DNA from: Burkholderiales bacterium
GTDB taxonomy: Bacteria; Pseudomonadota; Gammaproteobacteria; Burkholderiales; SG8-41
Direction: 5' to 3'
Assembly (NCBI GenBank): GCA_030833315.1
Contig: JAURHM010000019.1
Location: 1-50,899 of the forward strand
Length of the DNA: 50,899 bases
In this document: piece by piece, positions 17,401 through 23,936 of the stretch
Layout: the number at the start of each line of letters is the position of its first letter
Position numbering within the stretch: position 1 is the stretch's first letter
Translations under genes and position numbers: made by a program
Notes under the pieces: generated by a model
Told to the model about the DNA's origin: nothing
The model's database searches: none
What the model saw: only the letters and a program-made list of their open reading frames with translations

Positions 17401-17558
17401 AACAGCGTGATCACCTGCACCTGGGTATCGGTGACATCGGGCAGGGCCTCGACGGGCAGCGCTTTGAAGGCCGCGATGCCGGCGCCGATGAACAGCACAG
17501 TGCCGAGCACGATGAACAGCGGTTGGTGCAGGGCAAACGAGACGATACGCTTGATCAT
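14445..17558 (-). CDS. czcA: CzcA-type heavy-metal efflux RND pump
   Basis: A 1037-residue RND inner-membrane antiporter of the heavy-metal efflux group, with 12 predicted transmembrane helices and two large periplasmic loops. The transmembrane-4 motif reads Asp-Phe-Gly-Ile-Ile-Val-Asp-Gly-Ala-Val-Ile-Val-Val-Glu-Asn (near residue 400), the Asp/Asp/Glu pattern of divalent-cation CzcA/CnrA-type pumps rather than Cu(I)/Ag(I) pumps. It should export Zn, Co, Cd or Ni from periplasm or cytoplasm through the CzcCBA complex, driven by protons. It lies 12 bases after czcB as the last gene of the operon. An unusual acidic run of five Asp occurs near residue 277. Ion specificity within the divalent set is inferred. 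Confidence 0.92.
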   Translation of the reverse strand: MIKRIVSFALHQPLFIVLGTVLFIGAGIAAFKALPVEALPDVTDTQVQVITLFPGRAAEEVEKQVTYPIEVSLAGMPNMIRMFSHTQFGLSFVILTFDDKANPYFARQQVLERLREATIPPGAQPQLAPLSTAVGEIYRYRVKSANLDAQELRTIQDWTVSRQLKLLPGVADIVSFGGFIKQYEVNPDLAKLKYYKISLQQLFSALERGSSNAGGGYVEQGQQQFLIRGIGLLRSADEILDIVVAERNGSPVLVRHIAELSVGSVPRQGVIGQDDDDDIVSGVVLMRKGENPAEVLAAVKARVAQLNASVLPKGVEIVPFYDRTWLLSKTLKTVFTNLVEGAMLVTLVLLLFLGNLRAAMIVALIIPLSLLGTFLGLTLLGIPANLLSLGAMDFGIIVDGAVIVVENVFRKLSEHRGEMRLRERMNAILEAVVEVGRPTLFSMLIIIAAHIPIFTLQRHEGRIFAPMAYSVTSALVVSLIISLTLVPLLCWLLLRKNLPEHENWLVHRCKSVYEPALRWALAHRRKVVTGACAALAISIALVPRLGTEFLPELNEGSIWINVPLHASVSVSEARTEMAKIRAAIAHIPEINSIVYKAGRPEDGTDPKLISMAEFLIDIKPESEWKRKVTKQDIIREMEAELDKLPGVQASFSQPIRDNILESISQIDGQIVIKVFGDDLAVLRATSGEVLAAISGVRGVSRAMIDRQGELPQELVEIDRAQAARYGLNIVDIQDVIETALGGREATAIWEGERKFGVVVRVPPNQRSLTQLRDILLTTSSGVFIPLSQVATFKTIGGSMNISRESGGRVMAIGVFIEDRDMGSVVADMKASIAKSVKLQPGYTMSWSGEFENQERAMKRLSVIVPISILFIFLLLFDAFGSFRSALLIILNIPFAMIGGILALLLTGIPLSVSAAIGFIALFGQAVLNGVVMVSYFNQLKNAGAPPEEAVIVGSLIRLRTVLMTGLLAMMGLMPMALSHDIGSETQKPLAVVVIGGLISATILTLIVLPTLYVMFENRWHKGHHGPRPAEKPATIIH

Positions 17559-17570
17559 GGCGGTTACCGG

Positions 17571-18704
17571 TTACTTCTGTACGCGGCGGGGTTGCATGAC
17601 CTGCTGGAGCATCAGCGTGCCTTCGGTAACGACCTTTTCGCCGGCATTCAGTCCGGAGAGGATCTCGACCAGATTGTTGCGCACGTCGCCGGTCTTGACC
17701 TCGCGGCGCTGGTAGCTGCCGTTGGATTCATCGATGAACAGAAAATACTTTTCATTCTGGAAAAACACCGACTTGGTCGGAACCAGCAGCTCTTTCTCGC
17801 CGTCGGCATCGACCTCCGCGGTCACGAACATTTCCGCCTTGAGTTTATTGTCTTTGTTTTCAATGCGGGCACGGACCTTGAGTGCGCGCGTGCCGGGGTC
17901 GAGAAAATCCGAGATGGCTTCGACTTTGGCCGTGAAACTCTGGTCGCGGAAGGCGGGCGTGCGTACGCTAATGGATTTGCCTGGTCGCAGATGAATCAGG
18001 TTGCGCTCGCTGGCATCAAATTGAGCCCAGAGCGTTGCCGGGTCTGAGATGACGAACAGCGGCGGGCTGTTGGCAACCATCTGGTCCGGACGCAATTCCT
18101 GTCCGGGATTGATGTTGCGTTCGACCACGGTTCCGGCAATCGGGCTGGTCAGCGTGTAAGACTGGTCAACGCTGTCCTTGGCGGCGCCGTACATGGCGAG
18201 CCGTTTGCGGGCGCGTTCGTATTCTGCACGGGTGCGGGTGGCGTCGGCTTCTGCGCTCTGCAGATCCTTGCGCGGCGCGACGCCGTGTTGCTCCAGTTCG
18301 CGGACGCGCTGCAGGTTTTTCTCGGCCAGCGCAAAGTCGCTTTCCGCGCGCCGTGCATCCGATTGCGCCTGTCCGAATTCCGGGGATGCGATGAAGGCCA
18401 GCGCCTGTCCGGCGGTGATTTTCTGACCGGGCTGGACCAGAATCTTTTCAACGCGTCCGGCAAACGGCGTGTAGACGCGGACCGTGCGCTCCTCGTTCCA
18501 GGTGAGGCGGCCGTTCAGTGTTGCCAGTGGAACCGCCTGCATTTCAACGGTGATGGAATTGAGGCTGCTCAGCTGGCTGCTTTTTTCCGGGAACGTGATG
18601 CGCTGGTTCTCGACTTTCGGATCGGAAGAGGGCGCTTCTTGTACGGTCTGGCCGCAAGCGGTCAGCAGGATTGCGGACAGTACGCTGGCAAAAAGTGTTT
18701 TCAT
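17571..18704 (-). CDS. czcB: CzcB-type periplasmic adaptor (membrane fusion) lipoprotein
   Basis: A 377-residue adaptor with a lipoprotein signal (lipobox Leu-Leu-Thr-Ala-Cys at residue 17). It then shows a barrel-sandwich half-motif Val-Tyr-Thr-Pro-Phe-Ala-Gly-Arg-Val-Glu-Lys-Ile, an alpha-helical hairpin (about residues 110-190), the second half Leu-Thr-Ser-Pro-Ile-Ala-Gly-Thr-Val, and C-terminal beta-barrel domains. It joins the CzcA pump to the outer-membrane channel. It stands between czcC and czcA with 12-base gaps on both sides. No extra His-rich metal-binding tail is present, unlike the Cupriavidus CzcB. Confidence 0.9.
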   Translation of the reverse strand: MKTLFASVLSAILLTACGQTVQEAPSSDPKVENQRITFPEKSSQLSSLNSITVEMQAVPLATLNGRLTWNEERTVRVYTPFAGRVEKILVQPGQKITAGQALAFIASPEFGQAQSDARRAESDFALAEKNLQRVRELEQHGVAPRKDLQSAEADATRTRAEYERARKRLAMYGAAKDSVDQSYTLTSPIAGTVVERNINPGQELRPDQMVANSPPLFVISDPATLWAQFDASERNLIHLRPGKSISVRTPAFRDQSFTAKVEAISDFLDPGTRALKVRARIENKDNKLKAEMFVTAEVDADGEKELLVPTKSVFFQNEKYFLFIDESNGSYQRREVKTGDVRNNLVEILSGLNAGEKVVTEGTLMLQQVMQPRRVQK

Positions 18705-18716
18705 GTTGATTCTGGG

Positions 18717-20123
18717 TCAGTCTGAAGTGATGGCTGTAGCACTGCGTTTGGCGGCGAGCGCTTTGGCGTAGTCCGCCTGTGCGGAAACCGATTCGATGCG
18801 TACGGCGTAGAACTGCCGCCGCGAATCAAGCAGATCCATGATGCCGATGGCACCGCGCTCATAGGCGAATTCGGCGCCCTTTGCGGCCTTCTCGGCGGCG
18901 GGCAGCAGGACGGTGGTCAGGCGGGCGGTCCGTTCGGCGGCCGCCGCGAGATCGTTGTCCGCGCGGCGGATCTCGCCCATTGCGAGGGCGCGCACCCGAT
19001 CGACATTTTCCCGGGCGCTTTCCAGTTCGATCTCGGCGCGGCGGATTTCGCCGGTATAGAGGTTGCGGGTGAACAGCGGCACCGACAGCGAGACGCCGTA
19101 GCTGTTGTTCGCCGTGTCGCCCGGAAACCGTTCGTACATGACTCCGGCGGTGACATCGCGGGTCAGCAGCGAGCGGGCCAGGTCGCGGTTTTTTTCGGCA
19201 GCTTTGACACGTTCCTTTGCGGCACGGATGTCGGCGCGGCGCTCCAGCACGCGCTCGGTATCGGCGTCGCCGACCGCGGCATTGCTGTTGGCTGTCGGCC
19301 AGTTGTCGGCGGCGATGATCCCCCCTGCGTCCTGCTCGGCGCCGATCAGGTATGCAAGGCCAAACTGGTTGCGCTGAAGGTCTGCTTTGGCGCTGCGTGC
19401 ATCATTGCGCGCCCGCAGGGCGTCGACACGGATACGGGAAAGATCGGTGGCGGCGATGTCACCGGCGGAAAAGCGGCGCTCAGCGGCCGTGACCGATTTT
19501 TCAAAAAGCTCAGCGGTGGTTTCGGCGATTTTCAGGCGCTCCTGCGCCAGCAGCAAGTCGTAATAGGCGAAATAAAGTCCCTGCCGCTGCTGGCGCAGGA
19601 TGTCGCTTTCGTCATGGCGTGCGGCGACGGCGCTGAATTGTGCGGCTTCGGTGCGCAGGCCGCGTTTGTTGCCGCGCTCGAAAATCTGGGAGATGCCGAT
19701 TACCGTGTCCATCCGTTTCTGCGACAGCGGGCCGGTGCCGATGCCGACGCTGGGGCTGATGCGCGAACTGCCGATTGACAACTCCGGGTTCGGGGCGGCG
19801 GACGCGCTCAGCACATCAGCCTCCGAGCTTTCGACAGCCCGCCGGGCGAACTGGATTTCGCGGTTGCGGTCGAGGAAAAGTTTTTCGGCGTGTTCCAGTG
19901 TCAGTGTTTCAGCGGCACGCGCCGGTGTCAGAGCAGCGGCAAGGGTGAATGCAATGATTGCCAGTGCGAACCCAAAATGATTGTTTGCCACATGAATCCG
20001 CAGCGTGGCCGGGGAGAGCGGTGTTTTTGATCCGGAGGTGTCGTTGCGGGATTCAGTGCGGCGATGGTGGAACTGGTAACCGTCTGATGCGAACATTGTT
20101 TCGGAGTCGTTCAAGTCGTTCAT
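18717..20123 (-). CDS. czcC: CzcC-type TolC-family outer-membrane channel
   Basis: A TolC-family outer-membrane efflux protein, 468 residues from the first ATG. The signal-like stretch Phe-Gly-Phe-Ala-Leu-Ala-Ile-Ile-Ala ending Pro-Ala-Arg-Ala-Ala lies unusually deep, near residues 49-70, so the true start may be the GTG near 19992 or another internal codon; none has a strong ribosome-binding site. Two repeated helical-barrel halves follow, each with the Asn-Pro-Glu / Asp-Leu-Ser-Arg patterns of the family. It should form the exit duct of the CzcCBA pump. It is first in the czcCBA operon, downstream of a region with a long inverted repeat. Confidence 0.85.
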   Translation of the reverse strand: MNDLNDSETMFASDGYQFHHRRTESRNDTSGSKTPLSPATLRIHVANNHFGFALAIIAFTLAAALTPARAAETLTLEHAEKLFLDRNREIQFARRAVESSEADVLSASAAPNPELSIGSSRISPSVGIGTGPLSQKRMDTVIGISQIFERGNKRGLRTEAAQFSAVAARHDESDILRQQRQGLYFAYYDLLLAQERLKIAETTAELFEKSVTAAERRFSAGDIAATDLSRIRVDALRARNDARSAKADLQRNQFGLAYLIGAEQDAGGIIAADNWPTANSNAAVGDADTERVLERRADIRAAKERVKAAEKNRDLARSLLTRDVTAGVMYERFPGDTANNSYGVSLSVPLFTRNLYTGEIRRAEIELESARENVDRVRALAMGEIRRADNDLAAAAERTARLTTVLLPAAEKAAKGAEFAYERGAIGIMDLLDSRRQFYAVRIESVSAQADYAKALAAKRSATAITSD

Positions 20124-20155
20124 TTTCTGTAATTAATCATCAGGCTTGCACCGTC

Positions 20156-20234
20156 GCCACCGTTAATGCTTGCCGGATGTCACATCAGGGTGGTGGCGCT
20201 GCTGTCGATCCAAAAATTGTGTATTAACGGTGGC
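20156..20234. promoter_or_regulatory. Spaced 12-bp inverted repeat upstream of czcCBA
   Basis: GCCACCGTTAAT at 20156-20167 recurs exactly inverted (ATTAACGGTGGC) at 20223-20234. Both copies lie in the 477-base divergent region between czcC and the plus-strand gene at 20601. The placement suits paired operator sites for a metal-responsive regulator. No regulator gene is adjacent. Confidence 0.45.
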
Positions 20235-20339
20235 ATGCGGGTTTGCTGTGATCGTTTTTTAATAAGGGCGTCACCGGCAAGTGTCTGAAAAGTGAGCTGT
20301 GATTGGCGTCAATGTTCAAGTCGCAAAAATTCGGGTTCC

Positions 20340-20362
20340 GGATGCTGGAGCGTCCGGCATCC
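20340..20362 (+). promoter_or_regulatory. Stem-loop in the czc divergent region
   Basis: GGATGCTGGA (20340-20349) pairs with TCCGGCATCC (20353-20362) over ten pairs including one wobble, with a three-base loop. It lies about 240 bases before the start codon at 20601 and may sit in its leader. No T-run follows on the plus strand. The remainder of 20235-20600 shows an AT-rich patch near 20395-20430 and nothing else I can name. Confidence 0.4.
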
Positions 20363-20600
20363 TGAAGGGGGGGGTGTGAATATTGCGTGAAGTTAAAAAT
20401 CGGTTAAAATACAAATGGTTACGATAATTCCTTGCGGCGATGTGCAGTCTGCCGCCGGCTTTTACCCTGACCTCACTACGGGCACCCTGCGAGGCGTCAT
20501 GCAAAGGGCTCAGGTTTTTGCGAAAAAGGCCGATAACACCGTTGATGCCTGCCATATGGCCACAACCGGCTGTCGGGGGTTAACAACAATGGGGAAGCAC

Positions 20601-21380
20601 ATGTTCAAAAGAATCGCAGTATTGCTGGCCGCCTTGCTGGCGCTGGTTCCGGCGGCCGCCAATGCGGCACCCGACGAGATCGTGGTGTTCACGGATGAGT
20701 TCGAGAAACCCGGCGAAGTCGGCTATGAGCTGCACGTGAATTACGCCCGGCGCGCGCGTGGCACGCCGGATTATCCGGGTGAGCAGCCGCCGCACCATGT
20801 CGTTCGCGTGATGCCGGAAATTGTCTGGGGCCTTTCCAAGAAGTGGAACCTGGGGCTGCATTTCCCGATGTCGATTGATCGCAGCGGCAAGCTGAAAGCC
20901 GACGGCGTCAAGGTGCGCATGCACTATCTCGACGTCAATGAGTATGCCGAGGGCAAAAACTTCTTCTACGGCGCCAATTACGAAATCGCCTATTACGACG
21001 AGCGCATCACCGAATCGAAATACAACGGTGAAATCCGCGGCATCATCGGCACTCGCCAGGGCGACTGGCGTTTCACCGTGAACCCGATCCTGACGCAGTC
21101 ACTGAGCAGGAATCCGGGTGGCCGCTATGTCGATTTCGAAATTTTCGGCCAGGCCATGCGTGAACTGGCCGGTGATGTGGCGGTTGGCATCGAGCACTAC
21201 TCCTCGCCGGGCCGCGTCCGCGACCTGACTTGGGGCAAGCAGTCCGAGCAGATCACCTATCTGGTGACCGAGTTCAAAACGCGCAACCATTTCGACCTGC
21301 ACCTCGGCGTCGGTCACGGCTGGACGGCCGGCACCGATGACAAGCTGGTATTCAAGGCGCTGGTTGGAATTCCGTTTTGA
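20601..21380 (+). CDS. Exported, probably outer-membrane beta-barrel protein next to czc operon
   Basis: The 259-residue product is not a family I can name. It has a standard signal peptide (Met-Phe-Lys-Arg then a hydrophobic core, cleavage after Ala-Asn-Ala near residue 22). The mature part is rich in alternating aromatic strands such as Gly-Tyr-Glu-Leu-His-Val-Asn-Tyr, Trp-Asn-Leu-Gly-Leu-His-Phe and Phe-Phe-Tyr-Gly-Ala-Asn-Tyr-Glu-Ile-Ala-Tyr-Tyr, ending in a terminal Phe. This is the look of an 8-12-stranded outer-membrane barrel. The start at 20601 is preferred because GGGGAAG lies 6 bases upstream and the signal then begins at once; longer in-frame starts lack that. It is transcribed divergently from czcCBA, which suggests a metal-related role. 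Confidence 0.65.
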   Translation: MFKRIAVLLAALLALVPAAANAAPDEIVVFTDEFEKPGEVGYELHVNYARRARGTPDYPGEQPPHHVVRVMPEIVWGLSKKWNLGLHFPMSIDRSGKLKADGVKVRMHYLDVNEYAEGKNFFYGANYEIAYYDERITESKYNGEIRGIIGTRQGDWRFTVNPILTQSLSRNPGGRYVDFEIFGQAMRELAGDVAVGIEHYSSPGRVRDLTWGKQSEQITYLVTEFKTRNHFDLHLGVGHGWTAGTDDKLVFKALVGIPF

Positions 21381-21406
21381 TTTGAGCGCGGTACTGAAAT
21401 ACCTGG

Positions 21407-21435
21407 CGGCGGGCTGACGGCCCGCCGTTTTTTTT
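21407..21435 (+). terminator. Intrinsic terminator
   Basis: An 8-bp GC stem (21407-21414 with 21420-21427), a 5-base loop and eight T residues end the plus-strand gene 20601-21380. The convergent prs-like gene ends six bases later. Confidence 0.85.
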
Positions 21436-21440
21436 GGGCA

Positions 21441-22343
21441 TCAGCCGGCGAGCTGCATGGCGACAGCTGCCGCTACCACGGCGTTGATATCTATCGCTGC
21501 AGTTTTCTGGGGAATCGTGTTGGTGGTGACTACGCGTGCAGCGCCGGCTGCGAGCAGTGCTTCATGTGCATCGCCGGCGAACACTGCATGCACGCCGATA
21601 CAAACCGGCGCCGGCAGTCCCTGCGCCAGCGCATGCTTTGCGGCGGCGATCATGGTGCGCCCGGTGGAAATGATGTCATCGACCAGCACCGGCGTGCGCC
21701 CGCGCAACACCTGTGGATCGGGGATGCTGACCGAAACATCACGGTCGCCGCGGCGTATTTTTTCCAGCACCACATGCGGCGCACCGGCTTCGCGCGCGAC
21801 CGCCGATACCCATTGCTCGCTCTCGGCATCGGGCCCGATCAGCACCGGCGACGGGATGTTGGTCTTGATCCAGGCGGCTAGCAGTGGCGCGGCGGGGACT
21901 ACCGTGCTTGGCACGGAATAGATGTCGTCCAGCGAATGCCAGCGGTGTAGATGCGGATCCACGGTCACCAGCCAGTCGATGTGCGGCGACAACAGGCGCG
22001 CGAACAGAGCCGAGGTCACGGCTTCACCGTCGTTGAAGCGTTTGTCCTGGCGCATGTAACCGAGATACGGCGTGACCATTCCTACCGCGGCAGCGCCGAG
22101 TTCTTTCGCAGTCGCCGCGGCAAACAGCAGGGGCATTGCCTGGGCATCGGGATTGTGCAGGCTGCAGGCCAGCACGACCTTGCATCCCTTTACCGGTGTG
22201 ACAAAGCGCAGATAGGTTTCGCCGTCCGGAAAGCGCCGCACCGCGAGTTCGCCGGTGGCCGCATGCAGTTCGCGCGCCAGCGCCGCGGCCAGCGCTTCAT
22301 TGCCGGGCAGCGCAAATACAAGGACTCCCGATGCGTTGCTCAT
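21441..22343 (-). CDS. prs: Ribose-phosphate pyrophosphokinase (PRPP synthetase)
   Basis: A 300-residue PRPP synthetase-family protein. It has Arg-Arg-Phe-Pro-Asp-Gly-Glu-Thr near residues 36-43 and the ATP-contacting Tyr-Met-Arg-Gln-Asp-Lys-Arg at 96-102. Asp-Pro-His-Leu-His is at 129-133, and the PRPP loop Val-Asp-Asp-Ile-Ile-Ser-Thr-Gly-Arg-Thr is at 221-230. The family makes PRPP from ribose 5-phosphate and ATP in the cytoplasm. It is somewhat shorter than the housekeeping enzyme (about 315 residues) and may be a second copy. Its ATG overlaps the stop of the upstream phosphorylase gene by four bases, so the two are translated together and probably work in one nucleoside/nucleotide salvage route. 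Confidence 0.85.
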   Translation of the reverse strand: MSNASGVLVFALPGNEALAAALARELHAATGELAVRRFPDGETYLRFVTPVKGCKVVLACSLHNPDAQAMPLLFAAATAKELGAAAVGMVTPYLGYMRQDKRFNDGEAVTSALFARLLSPHIDWLVTVDPHLHRWHSLDDIYSVPSTVVPAAPLLAAWIKTNIPSPVLIGPDAESEQWVSAVAREAGAPHVVLEKIRRGDRDVSVSIPDPQVLRGRTPVLVDDIISTGRTMIAAAKHALAQGLPAPVCIGVHAVFAGDAHEALLAAGAARVVTTNTIPQKTAAIDINAVVAAAVAMQLAG

Positions 22344-23869
22344 TGCCCGTTGGCGATGGCGACGATAGGAGGCTGGCCGTAGAGGTAGGCTAGCGCATAG
22401 GCGAGTTCGCCGGGTGTTTCCGCATGCAGCGTGAACAGCGGCTGACCGCGCTCAACACTCGTGCCTACTGGGGTGTGCAGATAAAGTCCCGCCGCTGCTG
22501 ACTGCGGCGCCCCGGCCAGTTTGGCCACACGCGCGAGGCGCCGGTTGTCGATGCTGAGCACCGGTCCGCTGGAGGGGGCAGCGACGACATGGGTATGCGC
22601 CGCCTGCGGCGGTACCCGCATGCCGCCCTGGGCCTCGCAGATCGCCTCGAATTTGCGCCAGGCCCGGCCATCATCGATCACGCTGCGCGCCTTGATGATC
22701 GCGGCTTCCGGCGTGATGTTGCCGGCCATTTCGAATATGCGCCCCGCGAGCGCGACCGCACGTTCGCGCAGGTCCTGCGGCGCATCCGCCTCGTTGCGCA
22801 GCACGGATAGCACATCGCGCGCTTCCAGTGCCGGTCCGACGCCGCGGCCCACGGGCTGGCTGCCGTCGGAAACCAGGATGCTGATCTTGAGGCCGACGGT
22901 CTGTCCGATTTTCACCATCGCCGCTTCCAGCGACCGGGCGGTGTCGAGGCTGCGGATTTTCGCGGTCGGGCCGACCGGCATGTCGATCACCACATGGGTG
23001 GCGCCGGCGGCGGCTTTTTTCGACAGGATGGAGGCGATCATCTGTCCCTCGCTGTCGAGATCCAGCGGCCGCTCGACGCGGATCAGGATGTCGTCGGCGG
23101 GACTCAGCTGCACCGCGCCGCCCCAGACGATGCAGCCGCCGACCTGTTCGACGACGCGGCGCATCGCTTTGACGTCGAGCGCCACCGGCGCCAGCGTTTC
23201 CATTGCGTCAGCGGTGCCGGCCGGCGAGGTGATCGCGCGCGAGGAGGTTTTCGGCATGGTCAGTCCGGCGGCCGCGACAATGGCCACGACGATCGGCGTG
23301 GTGCGGTTGCCGGGCAGTCCGCCGACCGAGTGTTTGTCGACGATCAGCGGCCGGTCCCAGGACAGGCGCTCGCCGACGGCGATCATCGCGCGCGTCAGTG
23401 CGCCGGTCTCGGCGGTGTTGAGCCGGTCGCCGGCGCAGGCAGTGATGAAGGCCGACAGCTCGATGTCGGTGTATTTGCGTGCTGCGATGTCCCTGATAAC
23501 GGCATGCATTGCCGCTTCATCGAGGCGCTGGCCGTAGACTTTGGCGCGCACATGGCGCATCGACTCCAGCGGTTCGGGGTGGGACAACGTGACCACATCG
23601 TCTTCTTTGGCATCGAGCAGCTTCCAGGCGATTTCGGAGAGGCCGATTTCGTGTGTGCCGAGCAGCTCGCCGGTGACGATATTGAGCGTGGTCAGCACGC
23701 TGCGGCCGTGCAGGCTGACCAGCACGCGCGAATGCGATTCAAACCCCTCGGAGCGGCAGATCGCGCAGTCGCTGCGCATGAACACCACCGGCTCGTAATA
23801 GGTGTCGATGCCGAGGCGGCGTACCTGCAGCACGTTGATGGCGCGGTCGTGGGATTGATTGTTGCTCAT
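22340..23869 (-). CDS. deoA: Thymidine/AMP phosphorylase-family enzyme (long form)
   Basis: This 509-residue pyrimidine-nucleoside-phosphorylase-fold protein carries Lys-His-Ser-Val-Gly-Gly-Leu-Pro-Gly-Asn-Arg, then Thr-Ser-Ser-Arg-Ala-Ile-Thr-Ser-Pro-Ala-Gly-Thr-Ala-Asp, the signature of the family. An N-terminal extension of about 80-90 residues makes it as long as archaeal AMP phosphorylase (about 500) rather than E. coli thymidine phosphorylase (440). The reaction is phosphorolysis of a nucleoside or nucleotide to a base and a (deoxy)ribose phosphate. Coupling to a PRPP synthetase gene by a four-base overlap suggests recycling of the ribose product, but thymidine versus AMP as substrate cannot be settled by reading. 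It lies 67 bases after cusA on the same strand. Confidence 0.8.
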   Translation of the reverse strand: MSNNQSHDRAINVLQVRRLGIDTYYEPVVFMRSDCAICRSEGFESHSRVLVSLHGRSVLTTLNIVTGELLGTHEIGLSEIAWKLLDAKEDDVVTLSHPEPLESMRHVRAKVYGQRLDEAAMHAVIRDIAARKYTDIELSAFITACAGDRLNTAETGALTRAMIAVGERLSWDRPLIVDKHSVGGLPGNRTTPIVVAIVAAAGLTMPKTSSRAITSPAGTADAMETLAPVALDVKAMRRVVEQVGGCIVWGGAVQLSPADDILIRVERPLDLDSEGQMIASILSKKAAAGATHVVIDMPVGPTAKIRSLDTARSLEAAMVKIGQTVGLKISILVSDGSQPVGRGVGPALEARDVLSVLRNEADAPQDLRERAVALAGRIFEMAGNITPEAAIIKARSVIDDGRAWRKFEAICEAQGGMRVPPQAAHTHVVAAPSSGPVLSIDNRRLARVAKLAGAPQSAAAGLYLHTPVGTSVERGQPLFTLHAETPGELAYALAYLYGQPPIVAIANGQ

Positions 23870-23936
23870 GTGCCGCTATTTTAAGACCTCGCCGCAGTCC
23901 GTGCTGCGGGTTTTCCGGAAAGTTAAATAAAAACAG

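Noticed and set aside
8411-20430. Shared AAAATACAAATG-type word at about 8420 and 20406
   Set aside because: Short AT-rich match without matching context; consistent with chance.
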